A stretch of 12,053 bases of DNA from Ruminococcus sp. UBA3387 (GTDB taxonomy: Bacteria; Bacillota; Clostridia; Oscillospirales; Ruminococcaceae), in the NCBI GenBank assembly GCA_002358895.1, contig DEPR01000085.1, forward strand, positions 2,277-14,329, read 5' to 3'. The notes beneath the pieces were generated by a model. The model saw nothing but the letters and a program-made list of their open reading frames with translations, was not told where the DNA came from and made no database searches. Below, piece by piece: positions 1 through 5,932 of this stretch; within the stretch, counting starts at the first letter, position 1; the number at the start of each line of letters is the position of its first letter. Made by a program: the position numbers and the translations under genes.

Positions 1-86
1 TTTTTAAGGGTAGTAGTAATATGAGGCTGGGAAACTACGTCGTCAAAGGACATAGGACGCCATTTGCGATATAAAGCCTGATACAT
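1..86 (-). CDS. dnaX: DNA polymerase III subunit gamma/tau, N-terminal fragment
   Basis: Clamp-loader subunit of the replicative DNA polymerase, an AAA+ ATPase that loads the beta sliding clamp. Only the first 28 codons are in the window; the gene runs off the left edge. The visible peptide begins MYQALYRKWRPMSFDD and continues VVSQPHITTTLK, which is the typical DnaX start (YxALYRKxRPxxFxxVVGQ), with Ser-Gln here where Gly-Gln is usual. The ATG at 86-84 is preceded by AAGGAG at 101-96 with a 9-base gap, which fixes the start. It lies immediately downstream of the SRP RNA gene, an arrangement known in Firmicutes. No separate promoter is visible between them, so I infer that dnaX is at least partly transcribed from the SRP RNA promoter. 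Walker motifs lie beyond the edge and cannot be checked. Confidence 0.9.
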   Translation of the reverse strand, partial: MYQALYRKWRPMSFDDVVSQPHITTTLK

Positions 87-113
87 ATTCACACTCTCCT
101 TTACATAATAAAA

Positions 114-247
114 TCAATCCGACATATAGGCATGCAGGCGAAGCTGTGTCACACGAAACAATCTGCTTAATGCTGCTCGGTTCCCCGCCTGACATGGTTC
201 ACAGCGTTCCATTGCACAGGACCCGCATACCTATATCTCGGATTGAT
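114..247 (-). ncRNA. ffs: Signal recognition particle RNA (4.5S-like, small type)
   Basis: RNA core of the signal recognition particle. It binds Ffh and FtsY to deliver nascent membrane and secreted proteins to the translocon. On the minus strand the diagnostic helix 8 is present: CCATGTCAGG, then CGG-GGAA-CCG with the GGAA tetraloop at 184-181, then AGCAGCATTAAG. The upstream GGGTCCTGTGCAATGG block also matches bacterial SRP RNAs. The ends are set by a long closing helix in which TCAATCCGA near 246 pairs with TCGGATTGA near 115, and TATAGG pairs with CCTATA. The length, about 134 bases, fits the small type without an Alu domain. The transcript probably starts near 279. The 3' end is followed by TTTTATTATG and then the dnaX ribosome binding site, so there is little room for a separate terminator. 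The exact mature ends are inferred. Confidence 0.93.
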
Positions 248-285
248 GAGGACCTATCTGTAACAATCAATCAAATTACTAATTT

Positions 286-314
286 ATTATACCACACCCC
301 TATAAAAATTTCAA
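286..314 (-). promoter_or_regulatory. Promoter of the SRP RNA gene
   Basis: On the minus strand, -35 TTGAAA (314-309), a 17-base spacer and -10 TATAAT (291-286), with TGG directly before the -10 (extended -10). This is close to the sigma-A/sigma-70 consensus, as expected for an abundant stable RNA. The predicted start is near 279, about 32 bases before the first base-paired nucleotide of the SRP RNA. The -35 sits in CCCTTGAAATT, which recurs at other promoters here. Confidence 0.85.
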
Positions 315-335
315 GGGCTTTTATCATTTTTTTAA

Positions 336-617
336 CTACAAGCTATTCTTATATTCCTCAACAGCCTTGTTGATTTTTTCAACAAGAATTTCAAGTCCCT
401 CGGCTGATAATTCCTCGTGGAAATCATAAACATATTCGTTGCTGTCAACTAAATCGTAATTCTTTTTACCATACCAGATAACGCAATGAAGCTCAGATTT
501 TTCATCAGACTTAACAGGCATAATCTTATAATTAAACCGGTCAAAAGCACTTCCTGTCCAGATGTTTTTCTCCTTAAAAAAATGAATTGTCGGAATATCT
601 ATATAACCGTGAAGCAT
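336..617 (-). CDS. Small conserved-looking protein of unknown function (93 aa)
   Basis: I do not recognise this family securely. The ATG at 617 follows GGGAGG with a 7-base gap and a consensus promoter, so this start is preferred over the longer open frame reaching 761, which would run back through the promoter and a terminator. The protein is about 93 residues, aromatic and acidic, with no signal peptide or membrane segment. Its middle (residues about 20-60) alternates short hydrophobic runs with charged residues, including FDRFNYKI and HCVIWYGKKNYDL, suggesting a small beta-rich fold. Residues about 70-92 look like one amphipathic helix ending VEEYKNSL. It has its own promoter, and its stop lies only 21 bases from the -35 of the SRP RNA promoter with no terminator between, so read-through into the SRP RNA is likely. 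Confidence is high that it is a gene and low on what it does. Confidence 0.75.
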   Translation of the reverse strand: MLHGYIDIPTIHFFKEKNIWTGSAFDRFNYKIMPVKSDEKSELHCVIWYGKKNYDLVDSNEYVYDFHEELSAEGLEILVEKINKAVEEYKNSL

Positions 618-645
618 AATTATCCTCCCAAAATTTGATATATTA

Positions 646-674
646 ATTATAGCACAATTCCACTCAATTATCAA
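646..674 (-). promoter_or_regulatory. Promoter of the 93-aa gene
   Basis: On the minus strand, -35 TTGATA (674-669), a 17-base spacer and -10 TATAAT (651-646) preceded by TGC (extended -10). The predicted start is near 639, leaving a short leader before the GGGAGG ribosome binding site. The -35 lies in CCCTTGATAATT. Confidence 0.8.
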
Positions 675-678
675 GGGC

Positions 679-709
679 AAATAAAAAGCTGTACTCGAAA
701 GAGTACAGC
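679..709 (-). terminator. Intrinsic terminator of the 6S RNA transcript
   Basis: On the minus strand GCTGTACTC (709-701), loop TTTC and GAGTACAGC (696-688) form a perfect 9-bp hairpin, followed by TTTTTATTT. It lies 17 bases beyond the closing helix of the structured RNA at 726-923 and just upstream of the next promoter, so it separates the two transcription units. Confidence 0.85.
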
Positions 710-725
710 AAATTTTCAAATATGT

Positions 726-923
726 ACCGCCTTGCCGTCGTATGGTGTATAAAACCCGCACTAAGCAGGTGGGTACCAGCCCAAAAGGTTCACGCTCCCT
801 TCGTCCGTTGCCCGAAGCAGCCGAAGCGGTCCGGGTCGGGAGGTCTGCAATCCACTTCCGGAGACCAGTTCCCTTAAAAAATGTGTTGGATTATAAAAAC
901 CATACTGACTCGTACAAGGCAGT
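726..923 (-). ncRNA. ssrS: Probable 6S RNA
   Basis: 6S RNA mimics an open promoter, binds the housekeeping RNA polymerase holoenzyme and lowers transcription in slow growth. The call rests on architecture. A closing stem pairs ACTGCCTTG (923-915) with CAAGGCGGT (734-726), nine pairs with one G-U. An asymmetric internal loop follows, then GTATGG (905-900) pairs with CCATAC (745-740) and a short AU helix (895-891 with 752-748). A large single-stranded centre then leads to a GC-rich terminal domain with CTCCC/GGGAG and GGTCT/AGACC helices. The loop sequence CGACGG next to the 3' strand of the closing stem resembles the CGGCGGC at the same place in E. coli 6S. The length, about 198 bases, suits 6S. 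It has its own strong promoter (956-984) and terminator (679-709), and no credible protein frame. No covariance search was possible, so another structured RNA remains an alternative. Confidence 0.65.
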
Positions 924-955
924 GATTAAGCAAATTACTTTTCTTAACTGTCTTT

Positions 956-984
956 AGTATAACACACTTTTTTAAAAATATCAA
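956..984 (-). promoter_or_regulatory. Promoter of the 6S-like RNA
   Basis: On the minus strand, -35 TTGATA (984-979), a 17-base spacer and -10 TATACT (961-956) preceded by TGT (extended -10). The predicted start is near 949, some 26 bases upstream of the closing stem of the RNA. It faces away from the promoter at 1042-1070, so this interval is a divergent promoter region. Confidence 0.8.
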
Positions 985-1041
985 TAAGCAAAACAACAAA
1001 AAAATATGGAAATTCTGTTAGATTTCAGAGAAGCGTATTGC

Positions 1042-1070
1042 TTTACAAAAAAACGTATTTATGATATACT
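1042..1070 (+). promoter_or_regulatory. Promoter of the radical SAM / DUF2344 operon
   Basis: -35 TTTACA (1042-1047), a 17-base spacer and -10 TATACT (1065-1070) preceded by TGA (extended -10). The predicted start is near 1077, about 15 bases before the GGAGG ribosome binding site at 1092-1096. The -35 is the weakest of the fully recognisable ones in this window. Confidence 0.75.
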
Positions 1071-1103
1071 TATTATAATTGAAACAGCAACGGAGGTTTT
1101 GAT

Positions 1104-2951
1104 TTGAAAGATTTAAAAGAAAAAATTGAACAGTTACTTCTCAAGACTCAGAAGCCGTCCAGATATATCGGTGGCGAGCTTGGAAGCGTAGTAAAAGATA
1201 AATCAAAGGTTGACGTGAGATTTGCTTTCTGTTTCCCTGATGTTTATGATGTGGGAATGTCTCACCTCGGAATGAAAATACTTTACGGACTGAAAAATTC
1301 TGTTGAGAACTATTGGTGTGAGCGTGTGTTTATGCCTGAAAAGGATTTTGAAAAGCTGATGAGGGAGAATGATATTCCTCTTTATGCACTGGAAAGCCTT
1401 GACCCGTTGACGGAATTTGATTTTATCGGCTTTACTCTGCAGTATGAGCTGTCATATACAAACGTACTGGCTATGCTTGACTTGGCGGGTATACCTGTAA
1501 AGGCTAAAGACAGAAAAGGGCTTACACCTATTGTTATCGGTGGTGGGCCTTGTGCCTGTAACCCTGAGCCGTTGGCAGATTTCTTTGATTTGTTTGTTCT
1601 TGGTGAGGGCGAGGAAGTAAACCTTGAGCTGATGAGGCTTTATGAAAAAATGAAGCCTGATAATCCTACAAAGCAGGATTTTTTGCGTGAGGCTGCAAAG
1701 ATAGAGGGCGTTTATGTGCCGTCGTTTTATGATGTTGATTATAACGCTGACGGTACGGTGAAATCTATTACACCAAACAATGAGATTGCACCCGAAAAGG
1801 TGAAAAAGCGTATAATAAGTGATTTTGACAAGGTGTATTATCCTGACAGTTTTGTTGTACCTTTTACAAGCATTGTTCACGACAGGGCTGTTGTTGAGGT
1901 GCTTCGTGGCTGTATAAGAGGTTGTCGTTTTTGTCAGGCAGGGTTTATATATCGTCCGTTCAGGGAAAAGCAGATTGATACGATAAAAAACCAGACGAAA
2001 TGTCTTTGCGAACAGACGGGATATGAAGAAGTATCTCTGTCGTCGTTGTCCACAAGCGATTATACAAAGATAAACGATTTGCTTGAAAGCTTAGTGGAGT
2101 ATACTGATGAGGAAAGAATAAATCTGTCTTTACCATCACTTCGTATTGATAATTTCAGTGAGGAACTGCTTGAGAAAATAAAGTCGGTGAGAAAAAGTGG
2201 CTTGACTTTTGCACCTGAGGCAGGCACACAGAAGCTCAGAAATGTTATCAATAAAAACATTACTGAAGAAGAGATTATGAACACCTGTAAAGTTGCTTTC
2301 GAGGGTGGATATGCAAATGTGAAGCTGTATTTTATGCTTGGGCTTCCTGAGGAGACTATGGAGGACATTGAGGGTATAGCAAAGCTTGCACAGGACGTGT
2401 TGAATTTATATTTTGAAACCCCTAAGGAAAGGCGTGGAAAGGGTATTCAGATATCCATTTCAACTGCGACTTTTGTACCGAAGCCTTTTACTCCATTCCA
2501 GTTTGAACCGCAGGCTACTCCTGATGAAATAAGTGCAAAGCAACAGCATTTGTTTGATTCTATCACAAGCAAGAAAATCAAGTGCAGTTGTCATACCCAG
2601 AACGTTTCTGTACTTGAGGCTGTTCTTGCCAGAGGCGACAGAAAGCTTTGCGATGCGATTTATGCTGCCTGGAAAAAGGGCTGTACACTTGATAGCTGGG
2701 ACGAACACTTCAGATATGACCTATGGCAGGAGGCTTTCGCAGAGTGTGGTATTGAAACTGCGTTCTATGCAAATCGTCGTCGTTCATATGACGAGGTTTT
2801 GCCTTGGTCGCATCTTGATTATTATGTATCTCACGATTTCCTTGTGAGGGAGAATAAAAAGGCTCACCAGGCTCAGACCACAAGAAATTGTAAAGAAGGT
2901 TGTTCGGGCTGTGGTGTAAAAAAGGATTGCGGAGGTGTTTACTGTGGCTGA
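1104..2951 (+). CDS. B12-binding-domain radical SAM protein (TIGR03960-type)
   Basis: Iron-sulfur enzyme of unknown substrate. Residues about 38-175 look like the cobalamin-binding-like N-terminal region of B12 radical SAM proteins (FPDVYDVGMSHLGMKILY, then GGGPCACNPEP and LGEGE). The radical SAM core follows, with CxxxCxxC at C270, C274 and C277 (RGCIRGCRFC), which should hold the SAM-binding 4Fe-4S cluster. The last 20 residues contain five further cysteines (C596, C600, C603, C609, C614), a possible second metal site. The length, 615 aa, is usual for the family. The TTG start is supported by GGAGG at 1092-1096 with a 7-base gap. It overlaps the DUF2344 gene by 8 bases; these two are fused into one protein in some bacteria, so they probably act together. 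A role in RNA or ribosome modification is only a guess from neighbours. The domain assignment is secure, the reaction unknown. Confidence 0.9.
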   Translation: MKDLKEKIEQLLLKTQKPSRYIGGELGSVVKDKSKVDVRFAFCFPDVYDVGMSHLGMKILYGLKNSVENYWCERVFMPEKDFEKLMRENDIPLYALESLDPLTEFDFIGFTLQYELSYTNVLAMLDLAGIPVKAKDRKGLTPIVIGGGPCACNPEPLADFFDLFVLGEGEEVNLELMRLYEKMKPDNPTKQDFLREAAKIEGVYVPSFYDVDYNADGTVKSITPNNEIAPEKVKKRIISDFDKVYYPDSFVVPFTSIVHDRAVVEVLRGCIRGCRFCQAGFIYRPFREKQIDTIKNQTKCLCEQTGYEEVSLSSLSTSDYTKINDLLESLVEYTDEERINLSLPSLRIDNFSEELLEKIKSVRKSGLTFAPEAGTQKLRNVINKNITEEEIMNTCKVAFEGGYANVKLYFMLGLPEETMEDIEGIAKLAQDVLNLYFETPKERRGKGIQISISTATFVPKPFTPFQFEPQATPDEISAKQQHLFDSITSKKIKCSCHTQNVSVLEAVLARGDRKLCDAIYAAWKKGCTLDSWDEHFRYDLWQEAFAECGIETAFYANRRRSYDEVLPWSHLDYYVSHDFLVRENKKAHQAQTTRNCKEGCSGCGVKKDCGGVYCG

Positions 2952-3648
2952 TTTTCTTGTGCCGAAAAATCAGAATCTCCGACTGACACGTTATGATTAT
3001 CGACTTACATATGCCAAAACGGGCAGAGCAAGATATATTTCACATCTGGATATGATGAGAAGTATGCAGAGAGCTTTTAAACGTGCAAGAATTCCGATAT
3101 GGTACACTCAGGGATTCAACCCTCACGCTTATCTGAATTTTCCACTTGCCTTGCCTTTGGGTACGGACAGTGAAATTGAAGTGCTTGATGTGGCTTTGCT
3201 TGAAGAACTTGAATTTGGCGAGATTGTGTCAAGAATAAATGAAAAAATGCCTGAGGGGCTTTGGATTGTAAAGGCTGACAAGCCTTTGAAAAAGCATACT
3301 GAAATTGCACTTGCGAGATATGATATAGCTTTTGACTGTGTTGGCGTATCGGCAGATGAAGTAATGCAGAAGTTTGAGCTTTTCCTGCAGAATGAAAAAA
3401 TAGAGGTTGAAAAACGCTCAAAGAAAAGAGGTATAAATCTTGTGGATATCAAGCCTCATATTGACCTAAAATCCATAGAAGCCGATGATATGGTAAAGCT
3501 TGATATTATTCTGCCTGCAGGTGGGGAGTTCAACCTTAACACATCAGTTGTTATGGAGGCTTTTTGTAAGTATGAGGGCGTAGAAATAGGTAATATTTAT
3601 ACAACTCGTACAAAAATAATGTGCAAAAACGGCGAAGATTTTATATAA
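2944..3648 (+). CDS. DUF2344 (TIGR03936-type) protein, partner of the radical SAM protein
   Basis: Function unknown. The N-terminal half is typical for the family: YDYRLTYAKTGRARYISHLD, then MMRSMQRAFKRARIPI, GFNPHAYLNFPLALPLGT and SEIEVLDV (residues about 15-85). There is no signal peptide or membrane segment, so it should be cytosolic. I chose the GTG at 2944 (234 aa) because GGAGG at 2931-2935 lies 8 bases upstream of it. An in-frame GTG at 2935 would overlap its own binding site. It overlaps the end of the radical SAM gene by 8 bases, which implies translational coupling. A new promoter begins 7 bases after the stop, so the two-gene operon probably ends here, although no terminator hairpin is seen and some read-through into rplS is likely. 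Confidence 0.88.
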   Translation: MADFLVPKNQNLRLTRYDYRLTYAKTGRARYISHLDMMRSMQRAFKRARIPIWYTQGFNPHAYLNFPLALPLGTDSEIEVLDVALLEELEFGEIVSRINEKMPEGLWIVKADKPLKKHTEIALARYDIAFDCVGVSADEVMQKFELFLQNEKIEVEKRSKKRGINLVDIKPHIDLKSIEADDMVKLDIILPAGGEFNLNTSVVMEAFCKYEGVEIGNIYTTRTKIMCKNGEDFI

Positions 3649-3654
3649 CACCCC

Positions 3655-3683
3655 TTGAAATTGTCGGAGAAGTGTGTTATAAT
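3655..3683 (+). promoter_or_regulatory. Promoter of rplS
   Basis: -35 TTGAAA (3655-3660), a 17-base spacer and -10 TATAAT (3678-3683) preceded by TGT (extended -10). Apart from TTGAAA rather than TTGACA at the -35 it is full consensus, fitting a highly expressed ribosomal protein gene. The -35 is in CCCCTTGAAATT. The predicted start is near 3690, leaving about 150 bases of leader before rplS. Confidence 0.88.
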
Positions 3684-3689
3684 ATTAAA

Positions 3690-3835
3690 GCATTTGAATT
3701 ACCGTCGGTATGTCCGACGAGAGTTAGTGCCATATTCCGGATATCTTTCGGAATGACATTAAAGCGGATAGTCCTCTGACTTTGCGATAAACGGTATCGC
3801 CATAAAGTGTATGAATGTCTGAAAATAATAGGAGG
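3690..3835 (+). promoter_or_regulatory. Structured 5' leader of rplS, probable L19 autoregulatory leader
   Basis: The leader between the promoter and the rplS start is long and strongly structured. Four local hairpins are visible: CGTCGG/CCGACG (3703-3708 with 3714-3719), ATTCCG/CGGAAT (3734-3739 with 3749-3754), AGTC/GACT (3770-3773 with 3778-3781) and GCGATA/TATCGC (3784-3789 with 3795-3800). None has a following U-run, so it is not a transcription attenuator. An L19 leader RNA upstream of rplS is a described class in low-GC Gram-positives, in which L19 is thought to bind its own mRNA. That this leader belongs to the class is inferred from position and structure, not from a sequence match. 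Confidence 0.6.
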
Positions 3836-3843
3836 TATTTAAA

Positions 3844-4188
3844 GTGGACGCTTTAAAACTTATTTCAAACTCAAGCCTGAAGACAGAAGTACCTGTTCTT
3901 AACATCGGTGATACTGTAAAAGTACACGTTAGAATCGCTGAAGGCGACAAGTCAAGAATCCAGGTATTCGAAGGTACAATCATTGCTAAGAAGCACGGTG
4001 GCATCAATGAAACATTCACTGTTCGTCGTGTTGCTCACGGTTGTGGAATTGAAAGAGTATTCCCTGTACATTCACCTGTTGTAGAAAAGGTTGAGATTGT
4101 AAGATCAGGCCGTGTACGTCGTGCTAAGCTCTACTATCTTCGTGATAGAGTTGGTAAGGCTGCTAAGGTTAAAGAAGCAATCAGATAA
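3844..4188 (+). CDS. rplS: 50S ribosomal protein L19 (bL19)
   Basis: Protein of the large ribosomal subunit at the 30S-50S interface. The sequence of 114 aa is full length for L19. The family core is clear: [19 protein letters not shown] (residues about 22-40), [12 protein letters not shown], then [20 protein letters not shown] and the basic C-terminal segment [20 protein letters not shown]. The start is GTG at 3844, placed by GGAGG at 3831-3835 with an 8-base gap. It is transcribed from its own promoter and ends in a strong terminator, so it looks monocistronic. In many Bacillota it follows trmD and rimM; here it follows the radical SAM/DUF2344 pair. Codon use is biased as in other highly expressed genes. 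Confidence 0.97.
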   Translation: MDALKLISNSSLKTEVPVLNIGDTVKVHVRIAEGDKSRIQVFEGTIIAKKHGGINETFTVRRVAHGCGIERVFPVHSPVVEKVEIVRSGRVRRAKLYYLRDRVGKAAKVKEAIR

Positions 4189-4200
4189 TATTGATTTGCT

Positions 4201-4232
4201 GGAGTCGGTTTATTCCGACTCCTTATTTTTTT
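4201..4232 (+). terminator. Intrinsic terminator after rplS
   Basis: GGAGTCGG (4201-4208), loop TTTATT and CCGACTCC (4215-4222) form a perfect 8-bp hairpin, followed by TTATTTTTTT. It starts 12 bases after the rplS stop and separates rplS from the lepB operon. Confidence 0.95.
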
Positions 4233-4301
4233 GCCAAAATGTAAATTTTCTGTGATTTGCCTTTTATTCGGCGAAATGGGCTGATTTTTTGTGTAAAACC
4301 C

Positions 4302-4330
4302 TTGAAATTTTTTTGGATATTTGTTATAAT
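4302..4330 (+). promoter_or_regulatory. Promoter of the lepB-rbgA-rnhB-yraN-thrC operon
   Basis: -35 TTGAAA (4302-4307), a 17-base spacer and -10 TATAAT (4325-4330) preceded by TGT (extended -10). The -35 is in ACCCTTGAAATTTTT, nearly identical to the SRP RNA promoter. The predicted start is near 4337, giving a leader of about 50 bases. No other convincing promoter was seen down to thrC. Confidence 0.87.
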
Positions 4331-4389
4331 ATTTTCGTATGATTTTTGTGCAATATTTTTTAAGATAGATTTGGAATAGAGGCAATTTT

Positions 4390-5004
4390 ATGAACAACGA
4401 ATTGAATGAAAATATAGCTGTTGAAGAAGACAAACAGGAAAAAAAAGGTATAGCAGACGGGATACTTGACTGGGCTGAGTCTTTTGTTTTCGCTGTTTTT
4501 GTGGTAATTCTTATATTTACTTTTGTACTGAGAACTGTTGTGGTTGTCGGAGATTCAATGAATCCTAACTTTACTGATAAGGACAGACTGATTATTACAC
4601 ATATAAACAATGAACCTGAAAAAGGGGATATTCTTGTAATGAACAGCCACGGGCTTAATGAAACAATAATCAAGCGTTGTATCGGTACTGAAGGGGATAA
4701 AATCAGAATTGATTATAATACTAATGTTGTTACTGTGAATGGCGAGGAGATTTCAAACGATTACATTAACGGTGCGATGATTGATAAGTATTATGCTTAT
4801 GACCAGAGTTTTCTTGTTGATGCAGGTGTCTATGAATATGAAGTTCCTGAAAACAAGATTTTTGTAATGGGAGATAACCGAAACAATTCTGCTGACAGTC
4901 GCAGCAACAGAGTTGGTTTTATTGATGAAAGCGATATACTGGGTAAGGTTGTGCTGAGAATTTATCCTTTTGATGTAATCGGAAAGGTAAAGAGTGGTTT
5001 GTAA
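4390..5004 (+). CDS. lepB: Signal peptidase I
   Basis: Membrane serine protease that removes signal peptides from exported proteins on the outer face of the membrane. The protein is 204 aa. Residues about 1-28 are cytoplasmic and acidic/basic, and residues about 31-50 form the single membrane anchor (VFAVFVVILIFTFVL). The catalytic serine is S56 in GDSMNPNF, and the general-base lysine is K95 in ETIIKRCIG. The conserved box GDNRNNSADSR (residues 161-171) follows. The ATG start is supported by GAGG at 4379-4382 with a 7-base gap. First gene of a five-gene operon; the next gene starts 24 bases after its stop. The domain order is the standard Gram-positive type with no truncation. Confidence 0.96.
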   Translation: MNNELNENIAVEEDKQEKKGIADGILDWAESFVFAVFVVILIFTFVLRTVVVVGDSMNPNFTDKDRLIITHINNEPEKGDILVMNSHGLNETIIKRCIGTEGDKIRIDYNTNVVTVNGEEISNDYINGAMIDKYYAYDQSFLVDAGVYEYEVPENKIFVMGDNRNNSADSRSNRVGFIDESDILGKVVLRIYPFDVIGKVKSGL

Positions 5005-5028
5005 TAAATTTTAAGGTTGGTGAGTAAA

Positions 5029-5931
5029 GTGAGTGAAATTGCGAGTATTCAATGGTTCCCGGGTCATATGGCGAAAACCAGAAGAATAATGAAATCCAAC
5101 CTGAAGCTTGTGGACGTTGTTGTTGAAATAATTGACGCAAGAATTCCATATTCAAGCCGTAATCCTGAAATGGATTATCTGGTGGGGGGAAAGCCAAGGC
5201 TGATTTTGCTTAACAAGGCTGACTCTGCTGATGAGACGGTTACTTCAATGTGGGTTGACTACTTTAAGAGAAATGGTATTTATGCACTTGCTACCGATTG
5301 CAGAAGTGGTAAGAATGTAAATAAATTTCAGCCTATGCTTAAAGAGCTTATGGCTGATGAAATCGCTAAATGGGAAGCCAAGGGAATGAAGGGCAGACCT
5401 GTGAGAATTATGATTGTGGGAATCCCTAACGTGGGCAAGTCATCTTTCATAAACCGACTTGCAGGCTCAAAACGTGCAAAGGTTGAGGACAGACCCGGTG
5501 TTACAAGAGGTAAGCAGTGGGTGAACCTTGACAGCGATTTGGAACTTCTGGATATGCCGGGTGTACTCTGGCCTAAGTTTGAGGATAAAATCGTGGGTGA
5601 AAGACTTGCTTTCACAGGTGCAGTCAAGGACAACATTATGGATATGGAATACTTGGCCTGCAGGTTTTTAGAGTATATAAACGAAACTTATCCTGAAATG
5701 ATTACTAACAGATATGGCGTTCAGACTGATGATATTCCGCCTAATGATGATGAAATGCTTGGTTGTGTTCAGGGCTTTGAGATACTTGAAAGAATAGGCA
5801 AGAAACGTGGTTTTTTGCTTTCGGGTGGAGAGATTAACACTGAGCGTGCCGCTATAACTGTACTTGATGAGTTCAGAAGTGGCAAACTGGGTAGAATTTC
5901 ACTTGAAAAGCCTAACGATAAGAGGAATTGA
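5029..5931 (+). CDS. rbgA: Ribosome biogenesis GTPase RbgA (YlqF)
   Basis: Circularly permuted GTPase needed for late assembly of the 50S subunit. The G motifs appear in permuted order: G4 NKAD (62-65), G5 near SGK (93-95), G1 GIPNVGKSS (131-139), G2 PGVTRG (156-161) and G3 DMPG (175-178). The N-terminus SIQWFPGHMAK is the family hallmark, and the C-terminal third should be the RNA-binding helical domain. The length, 300 aa, is slightly longer than typical. I chose GTG at 5029, with GGTGAG just upstream; an in-frame TTG at 5017 would add four residues, has little room for a binding site and is less likely. It overlaps nothing and is followed after one base by rnhB. Its place beside rplS and rnhB is conserved in Bacillota. 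Confidence 0.95.
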   Translation: MSEIASIQWFPGHMAKTRRIMKSNLKLVDVVVEIIDARIPYSSRNPEMDYLVGGKPRLILLNKADSADETVTSMWVDYFKRNGIYALATDCRSGKNVNKFQPMLKELMADEIAKWEAKGMKGRPVRIMIVGIPNVGKSSFINRLAGSKRAKVEDRPGVTRGKQWVNLDSDLELLDMPGVLWPKFEDKIVGERLAFTGAVKDNIMDMEYLACRFLEYINETYPEMITNRYGVQTDDIPPNDDEMLGCVQGFEILERIGKKRGFLLSGGEINTERAAITVLDEFRSGKLGRISLEKPNDKRN

Positions 5932-5932
5932 T

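Noticed and set aside
146..373. Plus-strand frame of 75 codons
   Set aside because: It runs antisense over the SRP RNA gene and its promoter and has no binding site.
618..761. N-terminal extension of the 93-aa protein up to 761
   Set aside because: The extension covers a consensus promoter and the 6S terminator, while the ATG at 617 has a good binding site.
742..957. Plus-strand frame of 71 codons
   Set aside because: It lies entirely over the minus-strand 6S-like RNA, has no ribosome binding site and no family resemblance.
1452..1880. Minus-strand frame of 142 codons within the radical SAM gene
   Set aside because: No binding site, no recognisable domain, and fully inside a well-supported gene.
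4134..4673. Minus-strand frame of 179 codons across the rplS end and lepB start
   Set aside because: It crosses a terminator and a promoter and opposes two clear genes. The Ser/Thr/Lys-rich product looks like an antisense reading of AT-rich DNA.
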